Source: Paraburkholderia sp. SG-MS1 (GTDB lineage Bacteria; Pseudomonadota; Gammaproteobacteria; Burkholderiales; Burkholderiaceae). From it: a stretch of DNA of 45,898 bases. A program made the translations under genes and the position numbers. This document shows, in pieces, positions 33,359 to 42,259 of the stretch (position 1 is its first letter; each line of letters starts with the position of its first letter). The stretch covers positions 1 to 45,898 of the forward strand of contig NZ_NPIH01000038.1 in NCBI RefSeq assembly GCF_012275575.1. The letters are read 5' to 3'. Under the pieces are notes generated by a model. It was not told the origin of the DNA, did no database searches, and saw nothing but the letters and a program-made list of their open reading frames with translations.

Positions 33359-34612
33359 ATGATTGCTCTTCGCCTTCGCCGTCTTGCTCAGGTGTCGATT
33401 GCCGCCGCCCTGGTGGCCGGCGCGTTAGCCAGCGTCACGGCCGACGCCGCCACGCTCAACGTCAACGTATCGGCGCGCGGCAACCAGCGCTCCACATGGC
33501 AGGATGCGTTCGACAAGTTCAAGAAAGCCAACCCCGACGTCGATCTCAAGGTGACCTACATCACCGAGGAAGCGTACAAGGTGCAGATGGGCGGCTGGCT
33601 CGCCACCGATCCGCCTGATGTCGTGTCGTGGCACGACGGCGAACGGATGGCCTATTACGCGCAACGTGGCCTGCTCGAAGACCTGTCGTCGGACTGGAGC
33701 AGGAACGGCTGGTCGCAACAGTATGCGTCGGTCAAGGAAGCGTCCACGTACAAGGGCAAGCAGTACGCCGCGCCGCTCGGCTACGACGCGTACGGCTTCT
33801 TCTATCGCAAGGATCTCTTTGAGAAGGCCGGCATCAAGAGCGAGCCGAAAACCTGGGACGAATTCCTCGAAGCGAACAAGAAGCTGAAGGCGATCGGGGT
33901 CGCGCCGATCGCGGTGGCCGCGCGTGACAGCTGGACGCTCGCCGCATGGTTCGACTACCTGAATCTGCGCATCAACGGCAACGAGTTCCATCAGAAGCTG
34001 ATGGCCGGTGAGATTCCCTACACCGATCCTCGCGTGAAGAAGGTCTACACGACGTGGAAGACGCTGATCGACGATCACTACTTCATCGACAACGCGCTCT
34101 CGTACGATCTTGATTCGATCGCGCCATTCCTCGCAAGCGGCAAGGCGTCGATGATGCTGATGGGCACCTTCTTCTCGGCGGGTCTGCCGCCGTCGATCAA
34201 ACCGCAGATCGGCTTTTTCCGCTTCCCGGTGATCGACGCGAACGTGCCGATGGCCGAGGACGGCCCGGTGAACGTGCTGCTGATTCCCGCCAAGGCGAAG
34301 AACAAGGCCGACGCGCGCAAGCTGCTTGCGTTCATGGAGCAGCCGCAGATCAACGCCGAACTGGCGAAGGGGTGGGGTCAATTGCCGTCGAACAGCCAGG
34401 CCGCTGCGCCTGAGGACGCGATCTCGAAGGTCGGCTTCCAGACGCTCGCGAACACCAAGGGCGGCATCGCGCAGTTCTACGACCGCGACATGCAGAAGGA
34501 AATGGCCGACGAAGGCATGAAGGCCATGCAGCAGTTCTACAGCGATCCGTCGCAACTCGACGCCGTGCTCGCGCGCCTCGAAGCGACCAGGAAGCGCATC
34601 TACCAGAAGTAA
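33359..34612 (+). CDS. Carbohydrate ABC transporter substrate-binding protein (GanS-like)
   Basis: The 417-residue protein is a periplasmic sugar-binding protein of the family 1 type. It has a Sec signal peptide (basic LRLRRLAQ, hydrophobic VSIAAALVAGALASVTA, cleavage after ADA, near residue 31), then NVSARGNQRSTWQDAFDKFK, DPPDVVSWHDGERMAYYAQRG, and a sugar-binding cleft rich in Trp and Tyr. ATG 33359 has AAGGAG ahead. It is not a lipoprotein, as expected for a Gram-negative version of Bacillus GanS. Co-location with GH42 and GH53 enzymes suggests galacto-oligosaccharides as cargo; the ligand is inference. Confidence 0.9.
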   Translation: MIALRLRRLAQVSIAAALVAGALASVTADAATLNVNVSARGNQRSTWQDAFDKFKKANPDVDLKVTYITEEAYKVQMGGWLATDPPDVVSWHDGERMAYYAQRGLLEDLSSDWSRNGWSQQYASVKEASTYKGKQYAAPLGYDAYGFFYRKDLFEKAGIKSEPKTWDEFLEANKKLKAIGVAPIAVAARDSWTLAAWFDYLNLRINGNEFHQKLMAGEIPYTDPRVKKVYTTWKTLIDDHYFIDNALSYDLDSIAPFLASGKASMMLMGTFFSAGLPPSIKPQIGFFRFPVIDANVPMAEDGPVNVLLIPAKAKNKADARKLLAFMEQPQINAELAKGWGQLPSNSQAAAPEDAISKVGFQTLANTKGGIAQFYDRDMQKEMADEGMKAMQQFYSDPSQLDAVLARLEATRKRIYQK

Positions 34613-34677
34613 GTCCGCAGCGCCGGCGGCGTAACCACCGCCGGCGCCCGCCTTCGATTCCCGACGAGGCTCGATCC

Positions 34678-35583
34678 ATGTCTCATTCCGCAGCGAGCCG
34701 CTTACCGGCGGCCCGGCGTCGTCACGTCTCGACGACGCGCCGTCATCAGCACCGCGCCGCGTTTTTCTTCCTGTTGCCGGGATGTCTGCTGTTTTGTCTG
34801 TGCGTGGTCTACCCGATCATCAGCAGCATCTCGCTCAGCTTTTACAACTGGGACGGCATGACGCCGAAGACCTTCGTGGGTCTCGGCAATTATGTCGAAC
34901 TGTTCCAGTCGGACACGTTCTATACGGCGCTCAAGAACAACCTCATCTGGCTCGCGTTGTTCCTGCTCGCGCCGCCGCTGGGTCTGATGTTCGCGTTGTA
35001 TCTGAACCAGCGCGTGCGCGGCATGCGGGTCGTGAAGTCGCTGTTCTTCGCGCCCTTCGTGCTGTCGGGCGTGGTGGTCGGACTGGTGTTCAGCTGGTTC
35101 TACGACCCCGGCTTCGGCCTGCTGCGTTTGATCGTGGGGCACGGCATTCCCGTGCTCGGCGATCCGCGCACGGTGACGTTCGGCATCATCTTCGCCGCGC
35201 TGTGGCCGCAAACGCCGTTCTGCATGGTGCTGTATCTCACCGGACTGACGGGCATCAATCCCGAAGTGGTCGAAGCGGCGCGCATGGAAGGCGCGAAGGG
35301 CCTGGGTCTGCTGTGGCACGTGATCCTGCCGCAGTTGCGCCCGGCCACTTTCATGGCGGTCGTCCTGACCGTGATCGGCGCGCTGCGCAGCTTCGACCTG
35401 ATCGCGGTGATGAGCGGCGGCGGTCCGTTCGACAGCTCCACCGTGCTCGCCTATTACATGTACGACCAGGCGATCAAGTACTACCGCGAAGGCTATTCCG
35501 CGGCGATTGCCGTCGTGCTGTTCGCGATCATGCTGGTCTATATCGTGTTCCATCTTCGCCGCATGCTGCGCGAAGAACGCTGA
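34678..35583 (+). CDS. Sugar ABC transporter permease, MalF-type (GanP-like)
   Basis: The 301-residue inner-membrane permease has six helices and the ABC permease EAA loop EAARMEGAKGLGLLWHVILPQLRP (near residues 200-223), which contacts the ATPase. The first 35 residues are basic and cytoplasmic; helix 1 is FFFLLPGCLLFCLCVVYPII. It lies 65 bp after the binding-protein gene and 43 bp before the second permease. The family transports mono- and oligosaccharides; the galacto-oligosaccharide role rests on the neighbouring GH42 and GH53 genes. Confidence 0.92.
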   Translation: MSHSAASRLPAARRRHVSTTRRHQHRAAFFFLLPGCLLFCLCVVYPIISSISLSFYNWDGMTPKTFVGLGNYVELFQSDTFYTALKNNLIWLALFLLAPPLGLMFALYLNQRVRGMRVVKSLFFAPFVLSGVVVGLVFSWFYDPGFGLLRLIVGHGIPVLGDPRTVTFGIIFAALWPQTPFCMVLYLTGLTGINPEVVEAARMEGAKGLGLLWHVILPQLRPATFMAVVLTVIGALRSFDLIAVMSGGGPFDSSTVLAYYMYDQAIKYYREGYSAAIAVVLFAIMLVYIVFHLRRMLREER

Positions 35584-35626
35584 TTCGCCGCTTGCTTTTT
35601 TTGCCGCTTGCCAGGAGTTACGTGTC

Positions 35627-36478
35627 ATGTATCCGCTTCCCGTCGAACGCTGGAAACCCGTCAATCGCACGCTCTATAAGGCGTCGTTGCCGCTGGCCTT
35701 GCTGCTCTGGCTGCTGCCGATGCTGGCCGTGCTCGTCACGTCGATCCGTTCGTCGGACGAGCTCGCACAAGGCGATTACTGGACTTGGCCGAAGCATTTT
35801 GCACTGCTCGAAAACTACGGCGCGGCGCTCACGCAAACGCCGATGCTGCATTACTTCGCCAACAGCGTGCTGATCACGGTGCCCTCGGTGCTCGGTGCGA
35901 TCGTGCTGGCGTCGATGGCCGGTTTCGCGTTGGCTACTTATCGTTTTCCCGGCAATACGGCGGTGCTGTTCGCCTTCGTCGCCGGCAACTTCGTACCGAT
36001 CCAGATCCTGATGATTCCGGTGCGCGACATGGCGCTGAAATTCGGCCTGTTCAATACCGTGTGGGCGCTGGTGATTTTCCACGTGTCGTTTCAGACCGGG
36101 TTCTGCACGCTGTTTCTGCGCAACTTCATCAAGCAGTTGCCCTTCGAGATGATCGAGGCGGCGCGCGTGGAAGGGGCGAGCGAATGGACCATCTATCTGC
36201 GCATCGTGCTGCCTCTGATCCGTCCCGCGCTCGCCGCGCTCGGCATCCTCGTGTTCACGTTCGTCTGGAACGACTATTTCTGGGCGCTGTGTCTCACGCA
36301 AGGCGACGAGGCCGCGCCAATCACCGTGGGCGTCGCCGCGCTCAAGGGGCAATGGACCACCGCGTGGAACCTGGTCGCGGCAGGCTCGGTGCTGGCAGCG
36401 CTGCCGTCCGTGCTGATGTTCTTCGCGATGCAACGGCACTTCGTCGCCGGCCTGACTTTCGGTGCAAGCAAAGGCTGA
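35627..36478 (+). CDS. Sugar ABC transporter permease, MalG-type (GanQ-like)
   Basis: The 283-residue partner permease has six helices and the EAA loop EAARVEGASEWTIYLRIVLPLIRP (near residues 183-206). It forms the membrane channel with the upstream permease. ATG 35627 follows CCAGGAG; the longer open frame from 35507 overlaps the preceding gene and is not used. Its stop lies 54 bp before the GH42 gene, so import and intracellular hydrolysis genes are in one operon. Confidence 0.92.
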   Translation: MYPLPVERWKPVNRTLYKASLPLALLLWLLPMLAVLVTSIRSSDELAQGDYWTWPKHFALLENYGAALTQTPMLHYFANSVLITVPSVLGAIVLASMAGFALATYRFPGNTAVLFAFVAGNFVPIQILMIPVRDMALKFGLFNTVWALVIFHVSFQTGFCTLFLRNFIKQLPFEMIEAARVEGASEWTIYLRIVLPLIRPALAALGILVFTFVWNDYFWALCLTQGDEAAPITVGVAALKGQWTTAWNLVAAGSVLAALPSVLMFFAMQRHFVAGLTFGASKG

Positions 36479-36532
36479 GCACCTGCCTGAGCTCAACCCC
36501 TCTACTCGTCAACTCATAACGAGACTTCTCTC

Positions 36533-38497
36533 ATGCAACTTGGTGTCTGTTATTACCCGGAACAATGGCCGCGCGCGATGTGGGCCGACGATGCAAAGCG
36601 TATGGTCGAACTCGGCATGACGCACGTGCGGATCGCTGAATTCGCGTGGAGCCGGATGGAACCGCGCGCGGGCGTTTTCGAATGGCAATGGCTCGACGAG
36701 GCCGTCGAAACGCTCGCTGCTGCAGGGCTGAAACTCGTGCTCGGCACGCCGAGCGCGTCGCCGCCGAAGTGGCTGATCGACGCGTATCCGGATGTGTTGC
36801 CGGTGCGTGCCGACGGCACCCGCTGGAATTTCGGCTCGCGCCGTCACTACGATATTTCGAGCGGGACGTACCGGCGCGAATGCGCGCGCATCGTGGCGGC
36901 CATGGCGCAGCGTTACGGGCGGCATCGGTCGATCGTCGCGTGGCAGACCGATAACGAACTCGGCTGTCACGAGACCGTGCCGAGTTACTCGCCTGCGGCG
37001 CTCGGGCGCTTCCAGACATGGCTGCGGCAGCGCTACGAAACGATCGCGTCGCTCAACGATGTGTGGGGCAACGTGTTCTGGAGCATGGAGTACCCGTCGT
37101 TCGACGCGATCGGCCTGCCGAACCTGACGCCGACCGACGCCAACCCGAGCCACCTGCTCGACTTCCGCCGCTTCATGTCCGACGAAGTGGCGAGCTTCCA
37201 TCGCGAGCAGATCGAAGTGCTGCGCGAGCATGCGCCGACGGCGGATCTGCTGCACAACTTCATGGGCTTCTTCACGACCTTCGACCACTATCGTTTCTCC
37301 GAAGATAACGCGCTCGACGTCGCGGCATGGGACAGCTATCCGATCGCGCGCACCGAGTCGATCGCGCTGCCGGAAGAGCAGAAGGCGCGTTTCGCGCGCA
37401 CCGCGCATCCCGACGTGTCCGCGTTCGACCACGACCGTTACCGCGCGATCGGCAAGGGACGCTTCTGGGTGATGGAACAGCAGGCGGGGCCGGTCAACTG
37501 GGCGCCGTGGAATCCGGTGCCCGCGAAGGGCATGGTGCGGCTGTGGGCGTACGAGGCGTTCGCGCACGGCGCGGAACTGGTGTCGTACTTCCGCTGGCGT
37601 CAGTGTCCCTATGCGCAGGAGCAGATGCATTCGGGCCTCAACCTGCCGAACAACGAACTCTCGCCGGGCGGCCTCGAAGTACGGCAGGCGGCGCGCGAAA
37701 TCGCGGAGTGCACGGCGCTCTCGACACTCGGTGCGCCCGCGCGCGCGTCCGTGGCGATCGTCTTCGACTATGAGACGCAATGGATGTTCGAGATTCAGCG
37801 TCATGGCAAGACCTTCGACTATCAGACGCTGGTGTTCGACTACTACGAAGCGCTGCGTGAACTCGGGCTCGACGTGGATATCGTGTCGAGCCGTGCGGAC
37901 CTGTCGGCGTATCGCCTCGTGGTCGTGCCGAGTATCGCCGTGATCGATGGCGCGCTGGTGCAGCAGATCGAACGCAGCAGCGCGCAATGGGTCTTCGGCC
38001 CGCGTAGCGGCTCCAGGACGGACGCGTTCGCGATTCCCGGCAACCTGCCGCCCGGCGCATTGCAGCGCGTGCTGCCGATGCAGGTGCTCGAAGTCGAGTC
38101 GCTGCGGCCCACGCTCACGCCCGCGCTGTCGATCGACGGTACGCAGGGCACCGCCGTGTATTGGCGCGAGCATGTGCGGGCCAATGCCGACACGCGCATC
38201 GCCGCGCAATTCGACGACGCCTGGCCGGCGCTCCTCACGCACGGCAAGGTTCGCTATGTGGCGGCGTGGCTGTCGCATGCGCTGCATCGCACGGTGTTGC
38301 AGCAGGCCGCGCAAGACGCGGGCATCGAGACGCAACTGCTGGCCGACGGCTTGCGCATTCGCCGGCGCGGCGGCCTGACCTTCGCGTTCAACTTCGGCGA
38401 GCAGCCGGTGCAGGCGCCGGCGCCGCCCCACGCGACGTTCGTGCTCGGCGCGCCGCGCCTGAACACCGGCGATGTCTGCGTATGGAAAGACGCCTGA
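36533..38497 (+). CDS. ganA: GH42 beta-galactosidase (GanA)
   Basis: The 654-residue protein is a full-length glycoside hydrolase family 42 beta-galactosidase without signal peptide, so cytoplasmic. The barrel starts MQLGVCYYPEQWP; the acid/base pair is N141-E142 in AWQTDNELGCH and the nucleophile is E315 in FWVMEQQAGPVNWAPWNP. A trimerisation domain (from about 390, SVAIVFDYETQWMFE) and a C-terminal beta domain follow. It should release galactose from imported galactobiose and other beta-1,4-galacto-oligosaccharides. In Bacillus the homologue sits with ganSPQ and ganB exactly as here. Confidence 0.93.
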   Translation: MQLGVCYYPEQWPRAMWADDAKRMVELGMTHVRIAEFAWSRMEPRAGVFEWQWLDEAVETLAAAGLKLVLGTPSASPPKWLIDAYPDVLPVRADGTRWNFGSRRHYDISSGTYRRECARIVAAMAQRYGRHRSIVAWQTDNELGCHETVPSYSPAALGRFQTWLRQRYETIASLNDVWGNVFWSMEYPSFDAIGLPNLTPTDANPSHLLDFRRFMSDEVASFHREQIEVLREHAPTADLLHNFMGFFTTFDHYRFSEDNALDVAAWDSYPIARTESIALPEEQKARFARTAHPDVSAFDHDRYRAIGKGRFWVMEQQAGPVNWAPWNPVPAKGMVRLWAYEAFAHGAELVSYFRWRQCPYAQEQMHSGLNLPNNELSPGGLEVRQAAREIAECTALSTLGAPARASVAIVFDYETQWMFEIQRHGKTFDYQTLVFDYYEALRELGLDVDIVSSRADLSAYRLVVVPSIAVIDGALVQQIERSSAQWVFGPRSGSRTDAFAIPGNLPPGALQRVLPMQVLEVESLRPTLTPALSIDGTQGTAVYWREHVRANADTRIAAQFDDAWPALLTHGKVRYVAAWLSHALHRTVLQQAAQDAGIETQLLADGLRIRRRGGLTFAFNFGEQPVQAPAPPHATFVLGAPRLNTGDVCVWKDA

Positions 38498-38638
38498 AAT
38501 AGCGGACCGTTCCTACCGGATCGGCTTGGCAGAGGGGTAGTCGGAGAAGTGGCAAGACCGGAGGTTGAAACACAGGCGCATCACACCGGACCAGGCGGCC
38601 TCGAGAAGAGCCGCCATTCAATAGATGGAGGATGACGA

Positions 38639-39796
38639 ATGAACCGAAGAGAAATGCTGGGGTGGCTGGCATCGGCGGCTGCGGCGGGTGTCGGCACGAC
38701 GGTGGGGATGCCGGCCATCGCGGGAGAGCGGGAATCCGCCGCGCACGATGCCCGCTTTGCGATGGGCGCGGACGTCTCGACGCTGCTCGAACTGGAAGCG
38801 AACGGCGCGAAGTTCTACGAGCATGGCGAGCGGCTCGATTGTTTGCGGATTCTGAAGAGCCATGGTGTCGACTCGATTCGTATCAAGGTCTGGAACGACC
38901 CTGGCAATCCGAACTATTTTCCGGCCAATCAGAGTCCCGCCGCCGGTTACAACAATGCCGAGCACGTGCGCGTGCTGGCGCGGCGCGCGGCCGCGCTCGG
39001 CCTGCGCGTGCTGATCGACTTTCACTACAGCGACTGGTGGGCCGATCCGGGCAAGCAGTATCCGCCGCACGAGTGGGAAGGCAAGGACATCACGCAGACC
39101 TGCGCGCTGCTGTCCGAGTACACGTCGAACGTGCTGAAGATGCTCAAGCGCGACGGCGTGCATCCGGAGTGGGTGCAGATCGGCAACGAAATCACCGGCG
39201 GCATGCTGTGGCCGCTCGGCAAGTACGACCAGCTGGACAACCTCGCGCTGCTGTTGAAGGCAGGGCATGACGCGGTCAGATCCGTCGATCCGCGCACCAG
39301 GGTCATGCTGCATATCGACAGCGGTGGCGACAACGCGAAGAGCCGCTGGTGGTTCGACAGCGCGACGCAGCGCGGCGTGACGTTCGACGTGATCGGTCTG
39401 TCGTACTACCCGCAGTGGCAAGGCTCGCTGAGCGACCTGCAGAACAACGCGAACGATCTGGCGGCGCGCTACGACAAGGACGTGATGGTGGTGGAGACTG
39501 CCTATCCGTGGACCACCAGCGACGGCGATTCCGAGCCCAACTCGATGACCAACGTCGGCACCTCGACCTTTGCGCAGACTCCGGCGGGGCAGGCGCAGTT
39601 TCTCGGTGCGGTAACGGACGTCGTCAAGGCGATCCCCGACGGCCGCGGCAAAGGCGTGTTCTGGTGGGAGCCCGAATGGATTCCGACGCCGAACGTCGGC
39701 TGGGAGAACGGTGCGGGCGATCAGTGGGACAACAACACGTTGTTCGATTTTCACGGCAACGCGTTGCCGTCGCTGGATGCGTTTCGCCGACGCTAG
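38639..39796 (+). CDS. ganB: Arabinogalactan endo-beta-1,4-galactanase, GH53 (GanB)
   Basis: The 385-residue enzyme belongs to glycoside hydrolase family 53, which cuts beta-1,4-galactan side chains of pectin (type I arabinogalactan). Catalytic residues are the acid/base E184 in QIGNEITGGM and nucleophile E286 in VVETAYPWT; DVSTLLELEANGAKFYE and SIRIKVWNDPG are family hallmarks. The N-terminus (MNRREMLGWLASAAAAGVG) looks like a short Tat or Sec signal, so the enzyme is exported. It closes the operon, 141 bp behind ganA. How the polymer crosses the outer membrane is not evident; no TonB receptor is near. Confidence 0.93.
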   Translation: MNRREMLGWLASAAAAGVGTTVGMPAIAGERESAAHDARFAMGADVSTLLELEANGAKFYEHGERLDCLRILKSHGVDSIRIKVWNDPGNPNYFPANQSPAAGYNNAEHVRVLARRAAALGLRVLIDFHYSDWWADPGKQYPPHEWEGKDITQTCALLSEYTSNVLKMLKRDGVHPEWVQIGNEITGGMLWPLGKYDQLDNLALLLKAGHDAVRSVDPRTRVMLHIDSGGDNAKSRWWFDSATQRGVTFDVIGLSYYPQWQGSLSDLQNNANDLAARYDKDVMVVETAYPWTTSDGDSEPNSMTNVGTSTFAQTPAGQAQFLGAVTDVVKAIPDGRGKGVFWWEPEWIPTPNVGWENGAGDQWDNNTLFDFHGNALPSLDAFRRR

Positions 39797-39813
39797 CATC
39801 CGCACCGGCCTGA

Positions 39814-39834
39814 GCGCCGCTTAGCGTCCGGCGC
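39814..39834. terminator. Weak GC-rich hairpin downstream of ganB
   Basis: GCGCCG (39814-39819) pairs with CGGCGC (39829-39834) around a 9-nt loop, between the convergent ends of ganB and the small secreted-protein gene. No U-tract is seen. Confidence 0.3.
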
Positions 39835-39879
39835 GCGGGCCGTGCCAGATCACACCGCCCCGTGCGCCGCTGGCAGGCG

Positions 39880-40206
39880 TCACTGGGAGGCTGCCTGCCC
39901 GTTCTTCTTCAGACACTCGGACGTGAACGTCATGCTGGCCTGGTCGGGCGTCATGCGCGGCGCGCCCGCGCTGAAAATCTTTTCGATGATCGCGTCGACC
40001 GCCTGCAAGTCGGCCGGGTCCTTGTAGTATCTGGCCGCCTGGTCGAGCGCCTGGGCCTTGGTCTTCTTGTGGGCACGCCACGAGGCGACCTGACCGGCGA
40101 TATCGCCGAGCGCAAAACATTGATCGTTGACGGTCTGTGCAACGGCCTGTGCGGCCGGTTGCGCAAGGCATACCGCCAGCAGCGCGGAGACGACGACGCG
40201 TTTCAT
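39880..40206 (-). CDS. Small exported hypothetical protein
   Basis: The 108-residue protein has a Sec signal peptide (MKRVVVSALLAVCLAQPAAQ, cleavage after AQA near residue 24) and a mature part of about 84 residues with two cysteines (in DQCFALG and SECLKKNG) that could form a disulfide. I recognise no function; similar small secreted proteins of this build are common in Burkholderiaceae. ATG 40206 begins the signal peptide; the open frame extends upstream but without one. It stands alone, convergent with ganB. Confidence 0.7.
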   Translation of the reverse strand: MKRVVVSALLAVCLAQPAAQAVAQTVNDQCFALGDIAGQVASWRAHKKTKAQALDQAARYYKDPADLQAVDAIIEKIFSAGAPRMTPDQASMTFTSECLKKNGQAASQ

Positions 40207-40360
40207 TACTGGAATCCTGACTTGAGATGAGCGGTGCGGCCGCCACGATGGCATCGTCCAGCGCGGCGGTCACACGGGTAAACAGCCGCGTAGTTTATCG
40301 GGAAGTAGCGAGGCACGCTTTTTTTACCCTCCGCCCTCTTTGCTGGCACGCGGTGGAAAC

Positions 40361-40390
40361 GAAAAAGCCGCCCAGGCGGGCGGCTTCGGG
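40361..40390 (-). terminator. Rho-independent terminator of the aromatic-acid MFS gene
   Basis: On the - strand AAGCCGCCC and GGGCGGCTT form a perfect 9-bp stem with a 4-nt loop (40365-40386), followed by a short T-run (plus-strand A residues 40362-40366). It lies 43 bp after the end of the MFS gene at 40433, an ideal position. Confidence 0.8.
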
Positions 40391-40432
40391 AAACAGCGGA
40401 TCCGGCGGGCGCGTTCTTGCCGCGCGCGTCGT

Positions 40433-41791
40433 TCAATGCCCGAACGACTCCGCCTTCGACGTGTTCGTCGTCGCCACATGCGGCCGCGCCGCCTGTTTGA
40501 TCAGCAGCGCCACGCACGACAGCAGGCCGGCCACCGCGACAGTCGCGAAGATGCCGCCGAAGGTGAAGTGGCGGCGCGTCAGCTCGGCCACGAGGAACGA
40601 ACCCGCGATCCCGCCGAAGCGGCCCACACCGAGCATCCACGCGACACCCGTGCCGCGGCCCTCGGTCGGATAGAACGCGGCGGCAAGCGCCGGCATCGAC
40701 GATTGCGCGGTATTCATCAGCACGCCCGCGACGAACACGATGAACACTAGCGCGCCCACGTTGCCGGCCGCCTGGCCGATGAAATACACGCTCACCGCAG
40801 TCAGTGCATAGCAGGCCGCGATGATCCGGTTCGCGTTGAAGCGGTCCATCAGCACGCCGCACACCACCGCGCCGACGCCGCCGAGCGGGAACAGCGCGGA
40901 AATCAGCGTCGCGCGTTGCGGCGTGAGCCCGGCGTCCTTCAACAGGATCGGCATCCAGTTGATCGACGCGTAGAAGATCACGAGACCCATGAAGTAGGCC
41001 ACCCACAGCATCACCGAGCCGATGATGTAGGAGCGCGACAGCACCACGCCCAGACCCTTGCTGCCGGTTTGCGGCGCGCTTTCGGTCATCGTGAAGGCGC
41101 TCGCCTGCACCGCGTCGCCCGAAATGCGCGAGAGCGCCGCGCGAATCCGCTCGACCGGCTTGTTGTTCGCCACCATGTAGCGGACCGACTCCGGCATCTT
41201 GCTCACCAGCAGGATCGTCAGCAGCAGCGGCGTGATGCCACCGAGCAGCAGCACGCTGCGCCAGCCGAAATGCGGGATCATCCACGCGGCGAGAAAACCG
41301 CCGAATGCGGCGCCGAGCGGAAAGCCGCAGAACATCAGGTTGATCACGGTCGCGCGGCGGCGGTCCGGGCAGAACTCGCCCATCATCGTCACGGCGTTCG
41401 GCATGGCCGCGCCGAGGCCGACGCCCGTGATGAAGCGCAGCGCGGTCAGTTGTTCGATGTTGTTCGAAAAGGCCGAGCCGAGGCACGCGACGCCGAACAG
41501 CAGCACGGAACCCAGCAGCATCACGCGCCGCCCGAGGCGGTCGGATAGCGGGCCCGAACCGAGCGCGCCGCACGCGAGGCCGAACAGCGCGGCGCTCAGC
41601 ACCGGCGCGAGCGCCGGCTTGGCGATGCCCCATTCGCCGATCAGCGAAGGCGCGATGAAGCCGATGGCGGCCGTGTCAAAACCGTCCAGCAGGACGATGA
41701 TGAAGCACATGAAAAATACCAGCCACTGGAACGGCGAGAAGGGGTGTTCATTGATGAATGTCTGAACGTTCACAGCAGTGCTGCGGCTCAT
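40433..41791 (-). CDS. MFS aromatic-acid:H+ symporter (AAHS family), second copy
   Basis: The 452-residue, 12-helix transporter has the AAHS helix-1 motif LDGFDTAAIGFIAPSL (near residues 31-46) and the loop GSGPLSDRLGRRVML (near 90). It resembles PcaK/BenK/MhpT carriers for benzoate, 4-hydroxybenzoate or phenylpropanoids. ATG 41791 has GGGAG ahead; the long upstream open frame has no family resemblance. It is related to but clearly distinct from the importer at 614-1975. A terminator follows at 40361-40390 and an IclR-type palindrome lies upstream at 41977-42009. The substrate is not deducible. Confidence 0.9.
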   Translation of the reverse strand: MSRSTAVNVQTFINEHPFSPFQWLVFFMCFIIVLLDGFDTAAIGFIAPSLIGEWGIAKPALAPVLSAALFGLACGALGSGPLSDRLGRRVMLLGSVLLFGVACLGSAFSNNIEQLTALRFITGVGLGAAMPNAVTMMGEFCPDRRRATVINLMFCGFPLGAAFGGFLAAWMIPHFGWRSVLLLGGITPLLLTILLVSKMPESVRYMVANNKPVERIRAALSRISGDAVQASAFTMTESAPQTGSKGLGVVLSRSYIIGSVMLWVAYFMGLVIFYASINWMPILLKDAGLTPQRATLISALFPLGGVGAVVCGVLMDRFNANRIIAACYALTAVSVYFIGQAAGNVGALVFIVFVAGVLMNTAQSSMPALAAAFYPTEGRGTGVAWMLGVGRFGGIAGSFLVAELTRRHFTFGGIFATVAVAGLLSCVALLIKQAARPHVATTNTSKAESFGH

Positions 41792-42259
41792 GATGGTCTC
41801 CCGATTGTCAAAAGGCTCGTGGAACACGAGCCTTTCCTTTCTTTCACGATCGTACGCCGTTTGGAAGCGATGCACGATGCCCCCGCCGCCGCAAACCGTT
41901 TGCATGACGACGGCAGCGCGGTCGGAAGCCGTAACCGGCGATTGCCGTGGCGGTGGCATGACTGATTTGTAGGCGTGTTCGTATATAGAACGGCGATTCT
42001 TTCTACGAACTCGCACTGTAAGTATTCTGGCAACCGGGGGTCAAGGCGGGATTACCCGAGATGTTGCGAGCGCACATCGGCTCAGGGCAGCGGCCCGGAA
42101 CGGTGCGGCGATCGTGCATGCCGCGGCGCACGCGCAGTGCGCCGGCTGCAGAGGAAAGAACGGGCAGGGCGCCGCTTTGAATGCTTCAACCCCGGCGCCC
42201 GTGAGGATGGCCAGAACTTCATTGCTGAACGTTAACTGGCAGGAAGCAGGCAGACCGCG
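41792..42259. other. Intergenic region upstream of the second MFS gene
   Basis: I see no gene in these 468 bp. It holds the promoter side of the MFS gene, including an inverted repeat at 41978-42009. Nothing else recognisable was found at 42010-42259. Confidence 0.55.
41977..42009. promoter_or_regulatory. Inverted repeat, possible IclR-type operator
   Basis: TTCGTATATAGAA (41978-41990) and TTCTTTCTACGAA (41997-42009) are inverted arms matching at 11 of 13 positions with a 6-bp spacer. The first arm sits in GTTCGTATATAGAAC (41977-41991), a GTTC-N7-GAAC palindrome like those bound by IclR regulators of aromatic-acid genes such as PcaR/PobR. It stands about 190 bp before the MFS start. Confidence 0.5.

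Noticed and set aside
36509..38431. 640-codon open frame on the - strand opposite the GH42 gene
   Set aside because: Composition is that of a shadow frame and no domain is visible; the + strand holds a complete GH42 enzyme.
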